Assembly: GCA_033557835.1 (NCBI GenBank)
Contig: JAWQRO010000249.1
Location: 1-46,457, forward strand
DNA from: Helochares maculicollis
Lineage: Eukaryota > Arthropoda > Insecta > Coleoptera > Hydrophilidae
Direction of reading: 5' to 3'
DNA: 46,457 nucleotides
Below, piece after piece: positions 1 to 13,300 of this stretch; position 1 is the stretch's first letter, and every line of letters begins with the position of its first letter. The notes below the pieces were generated by a model, which worked only from the letters and a program-made list of their open reading frames with translations, was not told where the DNA came from and did no database searches. Both the position numbers and the translations under genes were made by a program.

Positions 1-1385
1 ATATATATTTTAAACACAAAATATTATACATTATACAAAGAAATATTAAAAATACTGAAAAAGAATTGAATATTCCTTATGAATTGATTAATGTGTTGAA
101 ATTAATATTAATTTTAAATATTAAAACTTTTGCTTTTTAGTTTTTAGTTTTGAAGCGCATCTACGTGTTTGTAGTTTTATTATTATTACTCGCAGGTATT
201 TTTATGTAGTACATATACATACATATACATATAAGGGAATGTTGAGTGAAGACACACAAGATTTTTTCATACTATTATATTATATTAATTATTATTCGCT
301 TATGTATAACTTTCACAAACGTATTTATAAAGTTATTGCACTTTAATTTATTGTTACTACTTAGTGGACCATCGAAATTATCACTTAACCCAAGTAATGC
401 TCAAACGTTTAAGATAATGACTAGGTATGAATCGGCGAGGTCCAACTCTGTCGAAACTAGTTATCTTTAAATTTATATTCTCAGGAATCTTCGCGACAAA
501 ATTTCGACATCTTGTACACAGCTGATCCTTTGCTCCAATTTGGGGCTCCTTCCTCACAAAGCCCAATATCTTTTGATGAATATAATTTTAGGTAGGCAGC
601 CAAATCAGGTCACAATAATAATGGCGATTCATTAAGACTTTGTAGGTTTTCTTTTAATTATGAATTGGGGTACACAATGTAGAGTTTAATAATTTTAAAA
701 TCTCTTTATCACTCCAGTCAATTTTTGACTTTTACGTTGTTCTATTAGTTGTTTTTTGAACTTTCTTATTTTCTTATTTTGTAGCAACATTTATATTAAG
801 AGAGAATTCGGTATGAAAGACGGTAGAATATTTCTAAAAATTATGTACAATAGCGCAGTTAACAAATTAAATTAAACAACATGGACTATTCTGACTGTCT
901 TTTAAAAACTGCTTCTCAACAGTCTAAATTGGTAAAATGTGCTGAAGTAAATAAGTTTATCTACGGTTGAATGATATATTTATTCTATATTTGAGATTCT
1001 CATCTGAGTTCCTGTTTAATGACAGGAAACCGTCAAGCAATATCAATTTCCGAACAACTGTAAGTTTTGCTTAGATTGCAAAAGATAACGAATTTCTGTA
1101 GTTTCGATGAAATGTTATCGGTCAATATACCTTGTAAAAATATAACTTGGCACAGGTACACAACCTAATCTGAGTTTGTATACATATGAAGTAACTATGA
1201 CTAGTTAAATTCCAGGTGCAACCACGTGGTTTTTACTGTTTCGAAAGTTTAGTATATTTCAGCTAATTGTGTACATCTGTTCGAAATATTAATAAACTTT
1301 TGAGGTTCCTGACTTTACGAACAAACTTGTCACTATAAATTTCCGGAATAAAAATATTTTAGCTCTAATGTTATTCCTTTCGCAG
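1..1385. other. Non-coding left flank, probably kinesin intron
   Basis: No convincing coding exon was found on either strand. The short open frames here look like chance frames in AT-rich DNA. The first recognisable kinesin exon begins at 1386 with an incomplete codon, so this stretch is most simply the intron between it and an upstream exon outside the window. I looked for the usual kinesin N-terminal motif (V-R-V-R-P) and did not see it. Confidence 0.5.
211..232. repeat. Short acatat/acat microsatellite
   Basis: Two and a half near-perfect copies of a 10-base unit (acatatacat) lie in the non-coding left flank. This is a simple repeat with no inferred function. Confidence 0.6.
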
Positions 1386-4300
1386 GGAAATCCACACTGA
1401 ATCAATTCCGATCGTCGCATTAGAAAACGGAAACACCATCACGATAACCAACATAAAGGTAAGAATTTAAAGACCTTTTATAGGTTTTGTGCTGCATCGA
1501 TATTATATTTTAATACTTGTAGTACTTTGCACGAGTTGTTAAAAGCACCATAAACTGGCTGAGAAATATATAACTCGTTTATTGTTCACGCTGGCAAACG
1601 GTTTGCTGTTTGGCGCTAGACACGCAAAGGAAAATACTGTATTTTAGCACACGTTTATTTTGTATACAATTGTTTACAACTAAATCATCCCTAAATTAGC
1701 GTTATTAGCGATAGTAGGATAATAAATCATTTTTGAACAAGTAGGAGGAACGAAACACGAAAATTACGTCCTATCTATTTAGAATTTTCGTCATGCCTTT
1801 CTTGTTAGGAAGTGATTAACAACCGTAGTCCTGCAAGTATTTTTATATTTTTAACATCATATTTATTTAAATTATTTGACAACTCTTTTCTATAAAAATG
1901 TTTTCTTTGCACTACCTTTAAATTATATCTGACTTTTTTCTAGCTTAGATCCCTGTTCTCTATTTATACTGATTCATGTTTCAGATAGGTGTAATTAATT
2001 GGAAATTTAAAAAATATTCTTCACATTCTTTTAACCAAAAAATCTCGGCCCAAGTGAACATGGCATTATAGTTCTAGCGGATTTATATCCTTCCATAATA
2101 AAACCTTATTAACCTTGGAAGCAAAAATGAAACCTAAATTTCAGGGTAATCATATTTTACATGCCTGTGTTTGTACTTTATGATTGTAGTTTTCAATCCT
2201 TAATAGACATTGTTGAATGACCTGTATTTAAGCGAAAAGTCAGAATACATTGATAAGTAGTGTCTAGCATTTAATGTTTGTGCAAAAGTTTGAATATGTA
2301 CTCCACTTCAAAGAGCAAATTGATAATAAAAATTCTGGAGTGTCTTCACCGCACATGTTTATATGCATACATGTACTACACGGGCCGAAAAGTCTTTGGT
2401 CTAACAGTAAAAGAACGTTTTTTGAATGGCTATTCTTCAACATATCTAAAGTAACGTATTTGATGTAATGGTCCTCCATTATTTCGATACCGGTTTGATA
2501 GTATGAAAATTCGAAGCTCTCTAAATAGGCGCTTGTGTCTATCATGATCTCCTCGTTGAGTGAAATCTTTTTCCAGCGAGCCACATTTTTAATCTGGGAA
2601 AGAAGAAATAGTCGCTGGAAGACTAAATATGGTGAATACGGTGGATAGGGAACTAGTTTACAGCGCAATCCTCTCAATTTATAGGTCGTATCACAAGCAG
2701 CATGACCCTGAGCGGTGTCTTGGTAAAAAAGCAATTTTTTCTCTGTGAGAGCAATAACTTAAGAATGATCTCTCAGTCAGGACAAAGACTTTTCAGCCCA
2801 TGCAGTGTAGCATAATCCTAGCATACTAACATAATACCCCATAATTGTACAGTAAAAAACTATGTGAAAAGCAAATATTGAATTAAAATGTTGTATTAAT
2901 AATTTTTTCGTATATGTAATTCTAGTTAATACAAAACTTGCAGAAAGTTTTTTATGAATCGTTATATTTCGTTCAATGATGTTGTAAGGAAATTATGGAT
3001 ATTACAGTATCATAGGTAATGCCGAATGCGTTGTCCTATGTTGTGCAATAAGTTTTGCAGCTCGATAAGAAAAACATAATTTTATAGTTTGAAATACACT
3101 TTATTATTCAGTATAGTCTCCCTGAACATCAACGCACTTGTTTCAACGAGAATCCAATTTATGGATTCTATTCCTGAAGTAAGAATCTGGAAGGGCTGCA
3201 AAATACGCTTCCACATCTATTACAACCTCATCATTTGATGAAAAATGCTTTCCCCGCATGATATTTTTAGGTCTGGAAACAGATGGGAATCGCTAGTGAA
3301 TACGGTGGATGCTCCAACAATTCAAACTTTAACTCATGGATTTTTGCCATTGTCAAAATGCTCTTGTGACAAGAGAATAACATCTGTTATGACCTCATCA
3401 ATTGATGAAAAACGCTTTCCCCGCATGAATTTATTTATGTCTGGAAACAGATGGGAGTCGTTAATAAATACGGTAGATGCTTCAGGAATTCTATTTTAAT
3501 TCATGGATTTTAGGCATTGTTAAAATGCTTTTGTAGCATGGTGCATTGTACTGTTGAAAAATTATTTTTCTTCTCCAAACCGGGTCTTTTTCACGATTTT
3601 TATCTTTCGGCTGGCCTAAAAGTTTACAATAATATTTAGATATTATTGTTTAAATTGCAATTTATGAATTCCATCTCTGAAGATAGAATCTGCAAGGGAT
3701 GTAAAATACGTTTCCACATCTGTTATGACATTGTTTGTTGAAAAATGATTTCCACGTATAAGTTTTTTTGTCTGGAAACAGATGAAAGTCGCTAGTGAAT
3801 ACAGTGGATGCTCCAACAATTCGAACTTTAATTCATAGATTTTAGGCATTGTTAAAATGCTTTTGTAACACGGTGCATTGTCCTGTTGAAAAAGATGTTT
3901 TCCTTCTGTAAACCGGGTTTTTTCACGATTTTTTTTATTTAGCTGATCTAAAAGGTTACAATAATATTCAGAATTGATTATTTTACCAGTTTGCAAGTAA
4001 TCCACAAACAAATTTGTTTTCGCATCCCAAGACACCTTGGCCGATTTCTGGATACGAACTCGTTTCGGAGCCGAAGAACTAGATTTACACCACTCTTTAG
4101 CCTCTTATTTTGATTTAGGATCATAGTAATAGACCCCAAGTCTCATCCATGATTAATCGACGGCGAACTTCTACTTTAATCTTTCAAAAAAACTCTAATT
4201 GTTGCTGAAAAAGTCGCATTCAAGTGTGTTTTGTCCCATTGTTAGGGAATGCAGCACCAATTGTGCAGACAGCTTTCTGAAACCCAATACTTCAGTCAAA

Positions 4301-7300
4301 ACACACTGCCCAATGATATGCCTAAGGCTTCTACTAAATCTCTTGCAGTCACTCGACGATTTTCCAAGACAACATCCAGTATTTCGGTTCATAAATTTTG
4401 TTTGCTTTTAAATCAAAATAAAAAAATTCAATCACTGCACGATACTTGATTTTTCCATTGTAAAATAATACTGTGACACGTCTGTACTAATGGCTTGCAA
4501 ACACAGAATGAATTGACATATTGAAATGAAACCACATACGTTCATACCAACACAATAAAAAAAATTAGGCGTTAGCAATGCCCTTTCTTATCGACCAGAA
4601 ATCTTTATGAACAACCTAATGTTTAAGACGAATAGTTAAAAAACACTACCAATGTTTGAACAAAATTTTGAATAAACGCTCAATTTGCAGGACTAAATTC
4701 ATATAAAAAAACCTTAAATATATCCACTGAACAGTCTTAGACACATACAGGTTACATGTTTTGTACACCTTTCAATGTTTTAATTCTACTCCAAAATAAA
4801 CATTGCAGTTTCTCAAGAATTTTCGTTTCTATTTCAATAGAGTATTTTTGGTGCAATATTATTGACGGAATAACATTTAAAACGTACTAAAATAAATTTG
4901 TTTGGCGCTTAAAACAGTATCCCTTTTATTAGTGTAAATTCATATTTAGATATGCAGATAAATGTTTGAAATGTTTCATTCCAGTACTTAGAAATCATCA
5001 AAATTGAACAACCGCGTATCCGGGGCTCGGATCAAGTGAAACCTACTAATATTCAATGGGTTTAATAGTATAAGGGTATAAGAATAGTGACATTGAAAAA
5101 AGGCGTATGAGTTTGAACGTAGAACACGGACGCAAAGTCAACAGTTTGGCTGTACTTTAAAAGTTTATTCAATCATTTACTTGATGATATATAAACTCTG
5201 TTGTCATGTTTGCTTCCTTTAAATAATGTTTAGAAAATAGTTGGACTAAGGATGTGAAGCGTTTCAATTTTGTGCGCTTTTGATATTAAACGGAAGCAGA
5301 AGAACATGCATCATCCGATGTGACTAAATGGACTCTAAGAACCTCTAGTGATTAAAACCGTTCATTTTCCGCTGTGATTTGACATATTCCGGGCGCTTCT
5401 TTGATCTAATTTTGTATTTCAGGTGCCCGAGCAGAATGCTGGCGACAGTCGGGAACGAGTCCGGAGGTTTACCTTTGACTACTGTTTCCATCAAGACGCC
5501 ACTCAGAGCGACGTAGGTATATCTTTCCTTCCTCGCATATATCTTATTCAAACTGACATCTCACATTGTAAGACGTCTTACGGCATTATTACATCTTTGA
5601 TTTGATATGCTGAGCATTTCATAATACCTAGAATAAACACACGTTCAAAGCTAATGAACACTTTGAAATAAAACGCATGCTTCAATTATCTCAGAGCTTT
5701 CAAGCAACTAAATTTAAGGACATATTATTATATGATTTAGTATTTAGTTGGTTTAACATGGGGGTTTTCGCAGATTTTCGAAGCCGTCGCTAATGTGCTC
5801 GAGAAAGCAATCAAAAAGAGGTATCATTCGTGCGTTCTTGCTTATGGACAAAGTTCTTCTGGAAAAACGCACACTATGATGGGGATGCCTTACGATCCGG
5901 GATTGACGCCGAGGCTATGCGATAGCATGTTTAAATATTTGGAGGAAGTAGCAATTGGCGAGGAAGTTGAAAATATTCAAACTTCTGTCAGGTAAGGCAC
6001 CTTAATGGAAAGACTAAATTGCTATTTAAGGGGAGTTTTTAAAGTTGGAAAAGCAGCTGGCGAAATATTTTTAGAAAAGATAATCAATTTAAACAAAGCA
6101 GAGTTTCTTTGCCACAATTGCGAAGTGAATTTAAGTTGAGCAATTTCCTGTGATTGTTTTTGGTAGGCCCGGCAGACACCACCACAAAGGAATTGGTTTA
6201 GCCCTGGTCGATATACAATCATATACGACCTTGCATGTGGATGTGTGAGAACTCACGCCATTTGAATGGAGATAACAATTGCAGTGATATAAGTAAATAA
6301 ATAAAACCTACATATATATTATTCCTACCTGAGTTTCATATGTCCTGACCGTGACAGTTATCCTTGAACCCTATTTCAGTGATATGTCATTCCCGCCATT
6401 CTATATGCAATAGAATTTTTTATTGGCAATAAAATTCTTATGTTTGTGGAAAATACCCGAAATTTTATAAAATTGACTATAAATAATGGTATAAAATATA
6501 AGAGACGTTTCTATCATGTCGTGAACTGGCGCACTTTTTATTTAATTTACATTCCATATCTCAGATCGAATTATTTTTTGACATACTCATCAAACCTAAA
6601 CCATTCATGAATGGAAACGTAAATTTAAAGAGAACAAGTACACAACTTTGTGGTAATTTGCAACGCGTTCTGCATTTAGGACACTGCTATAAATAAAAAT
6701 TTCCTATTCATAGCCGCAGTATAGAGTAAAGAATTTAAGACATTAGCATGCTTCACTGTGCTTTTTTAAAAAACTAGCCAATATGCTTTTATTTTCCTTA
6801 GGCCATTCATCATTTAATTTACTGAAAGGTGTAGCCATTTCACAATTAAATGATAGTGTCAAGTAGTTGACCTGCAATAATTGAAAAACACTCTCAGTTG
6901 AAATATCAATGTTCAGATGGAATTAATTTTTAAACGGAAATAATTTTCCAACATCCTCCACCGGCAGTAACGCAATAAACATAATTACAATATTTCGCAT
7001 CTAATTTAAATTAATTCAGCTTAGACATGCGCGAAATTTACTATCATAACTCCTAAGCTAATGTTTCGTGCAAGGGTCGTTTCAACCACTTCTGCAACTT
7101 TTCCGCCAACAAGTTTTTAAGAGTGATACCGCCACAGTTCAGCGTGGTATTCGTTCCCGACCGGTGTTGGTAAACGTGTAGTCACGCGATTTTTTTTTCA
7201 CCTTAATTTACCTTTGTGTAAAAATAATATACAGTTTTGTGTCTCTTTTGATTTTAGTTACCTCGAAATATACAATGAAAAAGTGAGGGATTTGTTGAAG

Positions 7301-10300
7301 ACGTCGTTGTGCGAGGAAAAATCTCCAAACCTTAAAGTGAGAGAACACCCTAAGAAAGGACCCTACGTTCAAGGTATCTCCATTTTATTTGTTAAAAACT
7401 GTAAGTTTGATAGATTTATAACAATACATTTTCTATTTTATTTAACGTGTGCTCATATTAAAAAAGTATCTTAACTAATGATACAAAATATAGATTTAAT
7501 AGTGGCAATAATAAAAACATAATCGAAATGCTTTACACAAATGAAGGTTGCTATCCTCTACCAAATTGTTGAATTTGGTTTTTGTTTAAACGTGACACAA
7601 AATAAGGTCTCTGCACTAATGCCATATATTATTTAATAATAATTTTTGACAAATGGCTAATTATTCGGTAGTCTTCAGTAAACAATAAAAATTTCACATA
7701 TATGTTAGTCTGAATTTAAAAAAAGGAAACATGAGATACGTCTTCATTACTGTTCTTGCCCGTTTTCATCGGAGTAATTAGTTTTAGGCAGTATTATAAA
7801 ATCCGAAAAAGTTATTATTTTATATTTCCAATATAAAATTTGCTCAAAATTATTAATTAAAATAACTGTAACACACTTGACGATATATGACCTAAATTAG
7901 CAGCAGAAATGAAACAACGTAAACTTCACTACACTGTTTAGAAGCTGCTTCTCTGGTATTTAATTATTTATTCCCAACAAATGGGCATATTATTACTGTC
8001 CGCTGTAACGATATTTTGATAATAGCAGGCACAGCTAACTTATGTTTTCTCATGTGTGTTCTGCACATACTTTAATTGTATGCGAAATGTAAACAAATCG
8101 CTGGATGTCGGACCTAGCACAAAAATGTTGATCAACGATTTGCCACCAGCAATTGCTGGCATCGAATTAACTATCTGAAGTATAAAAATTAAGTATTAAA
8201 TTAATTTCCACTTAATCGTTTCTAAAATACCATATAACCAACTGAGCTCTGGATTTCAGATGCGAAAAATTTTCAAAAAAAAAAACAAATAAACGGTAAT
8301 ATGAGATCATTGTTAAAGTAAGTAAGTAATCATTAAATATAAAATGATTACAAAATTACATATTTTCATCGTAAGAGCTGTTCTAATTTCGGTCCGACTA
8401 ATAAATAAGGCGCATGAAAATGTTGCCTTTTCTCTTTCATTGTGCAACTTATAAAGCAGTTATAGCGGCGATGGCGGCATTAGGGAGTTTTATATTAGAA
8501 AATGGCGTGAAGCGATAAAAATATTTACGATTTCCACCTAAATCAAACTCGACTATGCAATTAGTACATAATAAAGATGCCTCCAAAACACGTTTCCACA
8601 GTCTTAAAATAAATTATTGAAATTCAATCTCAAAGTTAAAAATATCTGCGTGTGAATAAAGTAATCGATTTTACATTATTTTCAGAGCGAAACGTTTACT
8701 GAACCGACATTTCACGAATTCTTTTCACTATTTTTTCGTAGATCAATTAACGAAGTAATTTTTAGGTAAATAACACTGAGATTTGTTATCCAGTATACCA
8801 TGTGCGCAAGTTTAAAATGTCGTTTTGTTGTCAAGAGGTGGCTCATGAAATCTATTGAAGTAACTTTTGGAACCCAAAGCGCCATTTTTTGGTAAAACTG
8901 CCCACTACAAAACATCATATTCATTTAGTTGTTTACGAGTTAGTAGCATACTTCTTTTTCGTGTTAAGCATATCGAATTTTGAGCAAAGTAAAGAGCATT
9001 TGCTGCATGTAATGATTTTATTGTTCAATCAAAAGAAAACGATATCGGAAAGTCATCGAATTCTTGTAGAGACACGATGAATTTGTTCAAACTGTCAATA
9101 CTTATGAACGCTAGTTTCAACGTTCCAAAAGTGGAGATTTCAATGTTATTGATAAAGAACGTGAAAATCGACCAAAATACTTTGAAGATGACAAATTACA
9201 AGCATTATTGGACGAAGACGATACACAAACACAACAAATGATGGGGAAGATTCAAAATGTTGGAAAATGGGTTCCACACAAACTGAACGAACGACAGATG
9301 GAAACACGAAAAGCTGTGTGCAAAGTGCTACATTTACGCCACAAAAGAAATAGTTGTAACTGGCGGTGAAAAATGGATATATTTTGAGAATACCAACATA
9401 AGAAATCGTGGGTAACGCCAGGACAATCATCAACATCGAGTACAAAACCGGATCGTTTTGGGAGGAAGACAATGCTGTGTGTTTGGTGGTATCAGAAGGG
9501 AGTAGTAAGCTTCTCAAACACGGCGAAACAGTTAATACCGTCTGCTACCAACGAGAAACGATCAATTTAAACCACGCATTGATCGAAAAATGCACAGAAT
9601 GGGCTCAAAGACACGGTAAAGTCATTTTGCAGCATAACAACACTCCTGCTCATTGAGCCAAAGTGGTCAAAGAAACGATTTCTTCGCTTGGTTGGGAACT
9701 CCTAGCCCATCCTCCGTATTCACCAGACCTGGCACCTACTGATTATCATCGATGGAACACGCACTGGCTGAGCAACACTTTAAGACTTTCAAAGATGTAC
9801 AAAAATGGCTCGACGAATGGATGTCAATGAAAGTTGATGCTTTCTTTTGGAATGGTATCCACAAATTACTCGAGAGATGGATAAAATGTGTAAAAAGTGA
9901 GGGCCAATACTTTGAATAAATAAAATGTGTTACTGTTGTTCTTAAATAATTGCGTATTTTTCATGAAAAAAACGACATTTTAAACTTGTACATCTGGTAA
10001 ATCGGTGCATTCATGTTTTGCATTTCGGAAGCTTTGGTTCCATAAGTAACCAACGATGGACAATACTTAGAGATCCTCAGATAAAACTTATTATTTTTAT
10101 GTATTTATTGTGATGCAACAAATTATGTCATAGAGGTAGTTTTAGTGCAACATATATCTACGTTGGGGGAGTTTTGTAAATTTTGCACTTTTTCGTGTAT
10201 ATTTCCATTTCTATTTTTCTATTGTATTTGATCGCAACTAATACGTAAAGTATTTGCTAACATAGCTTGTCACTATGCGAGTTTCTGGAACACTTTTTTC

Positions 10301-13300
10301 TTTGGAACGCAATGCGTTCTAAATTACAGATTGTTTGGAATCTTCCTAGCGAATAAACAAATGAATACATTCGCCTACATTTATCATCTTTTACCATTAG
10401 ATAAATTTACTTTTTCCTTTTTTAGTGTTTATTTATTGTATTGGTATAATAGAGTTTTCGGCTTAGGTCTGTCTGAGCACCCAGCGAAAGATGCAAAAGC
10501 TCTTCTCCAGCTGCTCCAAACTGGGACCAGCAATAGAAGAGTCGCTGCTACTCTAACAAACCCAAAATCCAGTAGAAGTCACTCAGTGTTTACAATAACA
10601 TTTTTAGATGGGGTTAAACTCCATCTCATAGACCTAGCCGGTAGCGAAAGGGCAGGAAGTCGATGTGCTAGTGCTTCAAGGTTCAAGGAAGGGGCAAATA
10701 TCAATAAAAGTTTGGTCGCTTTGGGAAATGTGATTTCAGCACTAGGTAATTAATTCCATGAAAATTGAGTACAATATCAATTCTAAGTTACAAGAGCGCT
10801 TTTTTAAAACAACTGATGTTTCTTACAGCCGATCAATTTACCAAGCAAAGAAATTTAAGAAAAAGATTTGTGCCTTACAGGGATTCCGTCCTAACATGGC
10901 TCCTCAAAGATACTCTCGGAGGAAACTCCAAGACTGTAATGATTGCCAGTAAGTAAAAGCTATGATTCTCTTGGTATTCCAAGTTTAGAACGTACATTAG
11001 ATACGCTCTAAATTTAAATAGGAGGGGCAAGCGTAATTAAATTTGTGGTACGCACAGAAACATGTTGAAAATGTCAAAGGTTAAGAAACGCCATGACAGT
11101 TTTGAGCAATCAAGCAACTGTTCCAAGCTAGTTTTACACATTTATATTTACTTTAGGAAATAAAACAAACTGATAATCCAAATGTCAATTATTTCTTTCA
11201 GCCATATCTCCCTCAAGTGCATGTTATAGTGAAACAGTAAACACACTGCGCTTTGGGCAAAGAGCCAAACAAATAGTTTCTCAGCCAGTAGTCAATGAAG
11301 ATCCGAAAGAGCGAACAATTCGTGAACTGAGAGCCGAAATCTCGAGGCTCAGGGAACTCTTGCAGCAAACTCAGGTAAGAAAATACGATAATTATCAGCC
11401 GTTCCGAGCGCAATTATATACAGTTTAGACGAAAATAGGCAGTAATTACCGTTGAGCTACACCAGCATTCATATTATTTAATGTGCGGTTTAAATATGTA
11501 AACAACGCAGAATATCATTTCGAATGAGAACATTATTATTAGTTTGCAAATTTCCGCATTAAAGAGTATTCTCAGATTGTTGCCAATTTGTCATTAGGGA
11601 AGGCAAAATGCAGAATTAGAAATTTTCAGTTTGCTGAAAATAAACGCAGAAATTTACAAATCCAATCCAAGTACTCACGGAGAGAAATATTTGGTTGTAC
11701 AAAAAACTCAAAAACTGTCTTACAAATCATAAAAAAACCAATGTATAAATAGATTGTTCATTTTAATAAGCCAATATTGGAATTTCAAAATGCTTTAAAT
11801 ATGGAGGATACCTAAGAGTTATACTTATTTGAAGTCGTAAAATATACCACATACGTTGAAATAATCTCCAGTGGATAAATATAAACAGGAATGTGGGTAC
11901 AAATGGATTTAAAGTTGCTTTTCTTGTATTTATACATCCAACTTTTTATAGTTTACTCTTCATGAGAAATAAATGCAAAGAAGTTGCATATATTCATTGT
12001 AAACATATATTTACTACTGTTCATAAGAATAACATCTTAATAGTAATTTAGGCAGATTATATCAAAACCTTACTCTATTTTGTATTTACGAATTCAAACA
12101 GTAGATGTAATTTTGTAATGCAACTGCTAATTTCAGCTCTAAGTAGTTATCGAAGAGTTTTAAAATAATTGTGTTTAGCATTCTAGGGTCGATAATATTC
12201 TCCGATAGCTCTAACTGAAAATTTCTTCTATTCTCTTTATTCATCTATCACAAGCTAAAATATCCCTAATTATTTTAACGTGTTTCTTATTTATTTTACA
12301 GATTGGCAAACCTCTTCACCAGGCCTTATGCCCTTGTGAAAACACAGAAGACGCACATAATATAACAAAAGGTGTTCAGCCACTAGGAGCTCAACGCCTG
12401 AATAACATCAGCAAAAGTATATCAGATATCCACAATATTTTATCAAAAAACATCGTCAATTGTATTGACAACCTTAACATAGTACGATCAAAATCTGACC
12501 AGAACTTTAAATGTAAAAGTAATAGATCATTAGTAATTCATGACTTGGATGAAGCCCAACAGACCCCATTACTATCAATCGAAGGAAGCATCTGTGATGT
12601 AGATAATGACAAACTTGAAGATACACAAGATATCGACTCTAACAATCTTTCCTACCCAACAAAATGTAACGAAAATGAAGAACCTGAACTTCATCATAAT
12701 CAATTAGAAGGTATTAGACTCGTAAACCCTATATCAGTAATTCCAGAACAAAATGAACTAGTTATCGACTCTCACCAAGTCAATAAAGAACACTCTGAAG
12801 AAATTAACAATAGTATTAATCGAACTGCTGCTAAAGTTAGTGTAATCAGTGATAAAAACAAGCTAAGCCACAGTAAATACCAAAAGCCGGATAAAAAAGT
12901 AATAATTAACTCATCAAAAGTACTAAACAGTGATGTGTTTATAAAAGAAGAAGTTATCCACCAAACAAATATAGATACTTTGATTCCGGTTATGGACGTG
13001 ACTAGTAACGTCGTTAAAGATAAAAAACAAAGTGCCCCATTGCGAAGAACATTTAGTGTTGTTGGTGCGGAAATGGAAAGAAAAAATTCGAAAATATACG
13101 GTTCCCACGAGGTTTTAGCCTCGGCAGGTCAAAAGAAGCCACCGTCAACATTGAGGAAAAGATCGATTGACCAGTCGAATTCTTCGATTAAAAGTGGATC
13201 GTCTACCAAAGAAAAACGTAGCCCCACTGACACCCCTCCTAAAGTTGAAAAGCAAACAAACTTAAATGAGATCAAGGCTAAAGTAGAGGCTAAAGTGGAT

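Noticed and set aside
5846..5869. Unusual kinesin P-loop GQSSSGKT as a defect
   Set aside because: It still fits G-x4-G-K-T, and related Ser-rich P-loops occur in functional kinesins.
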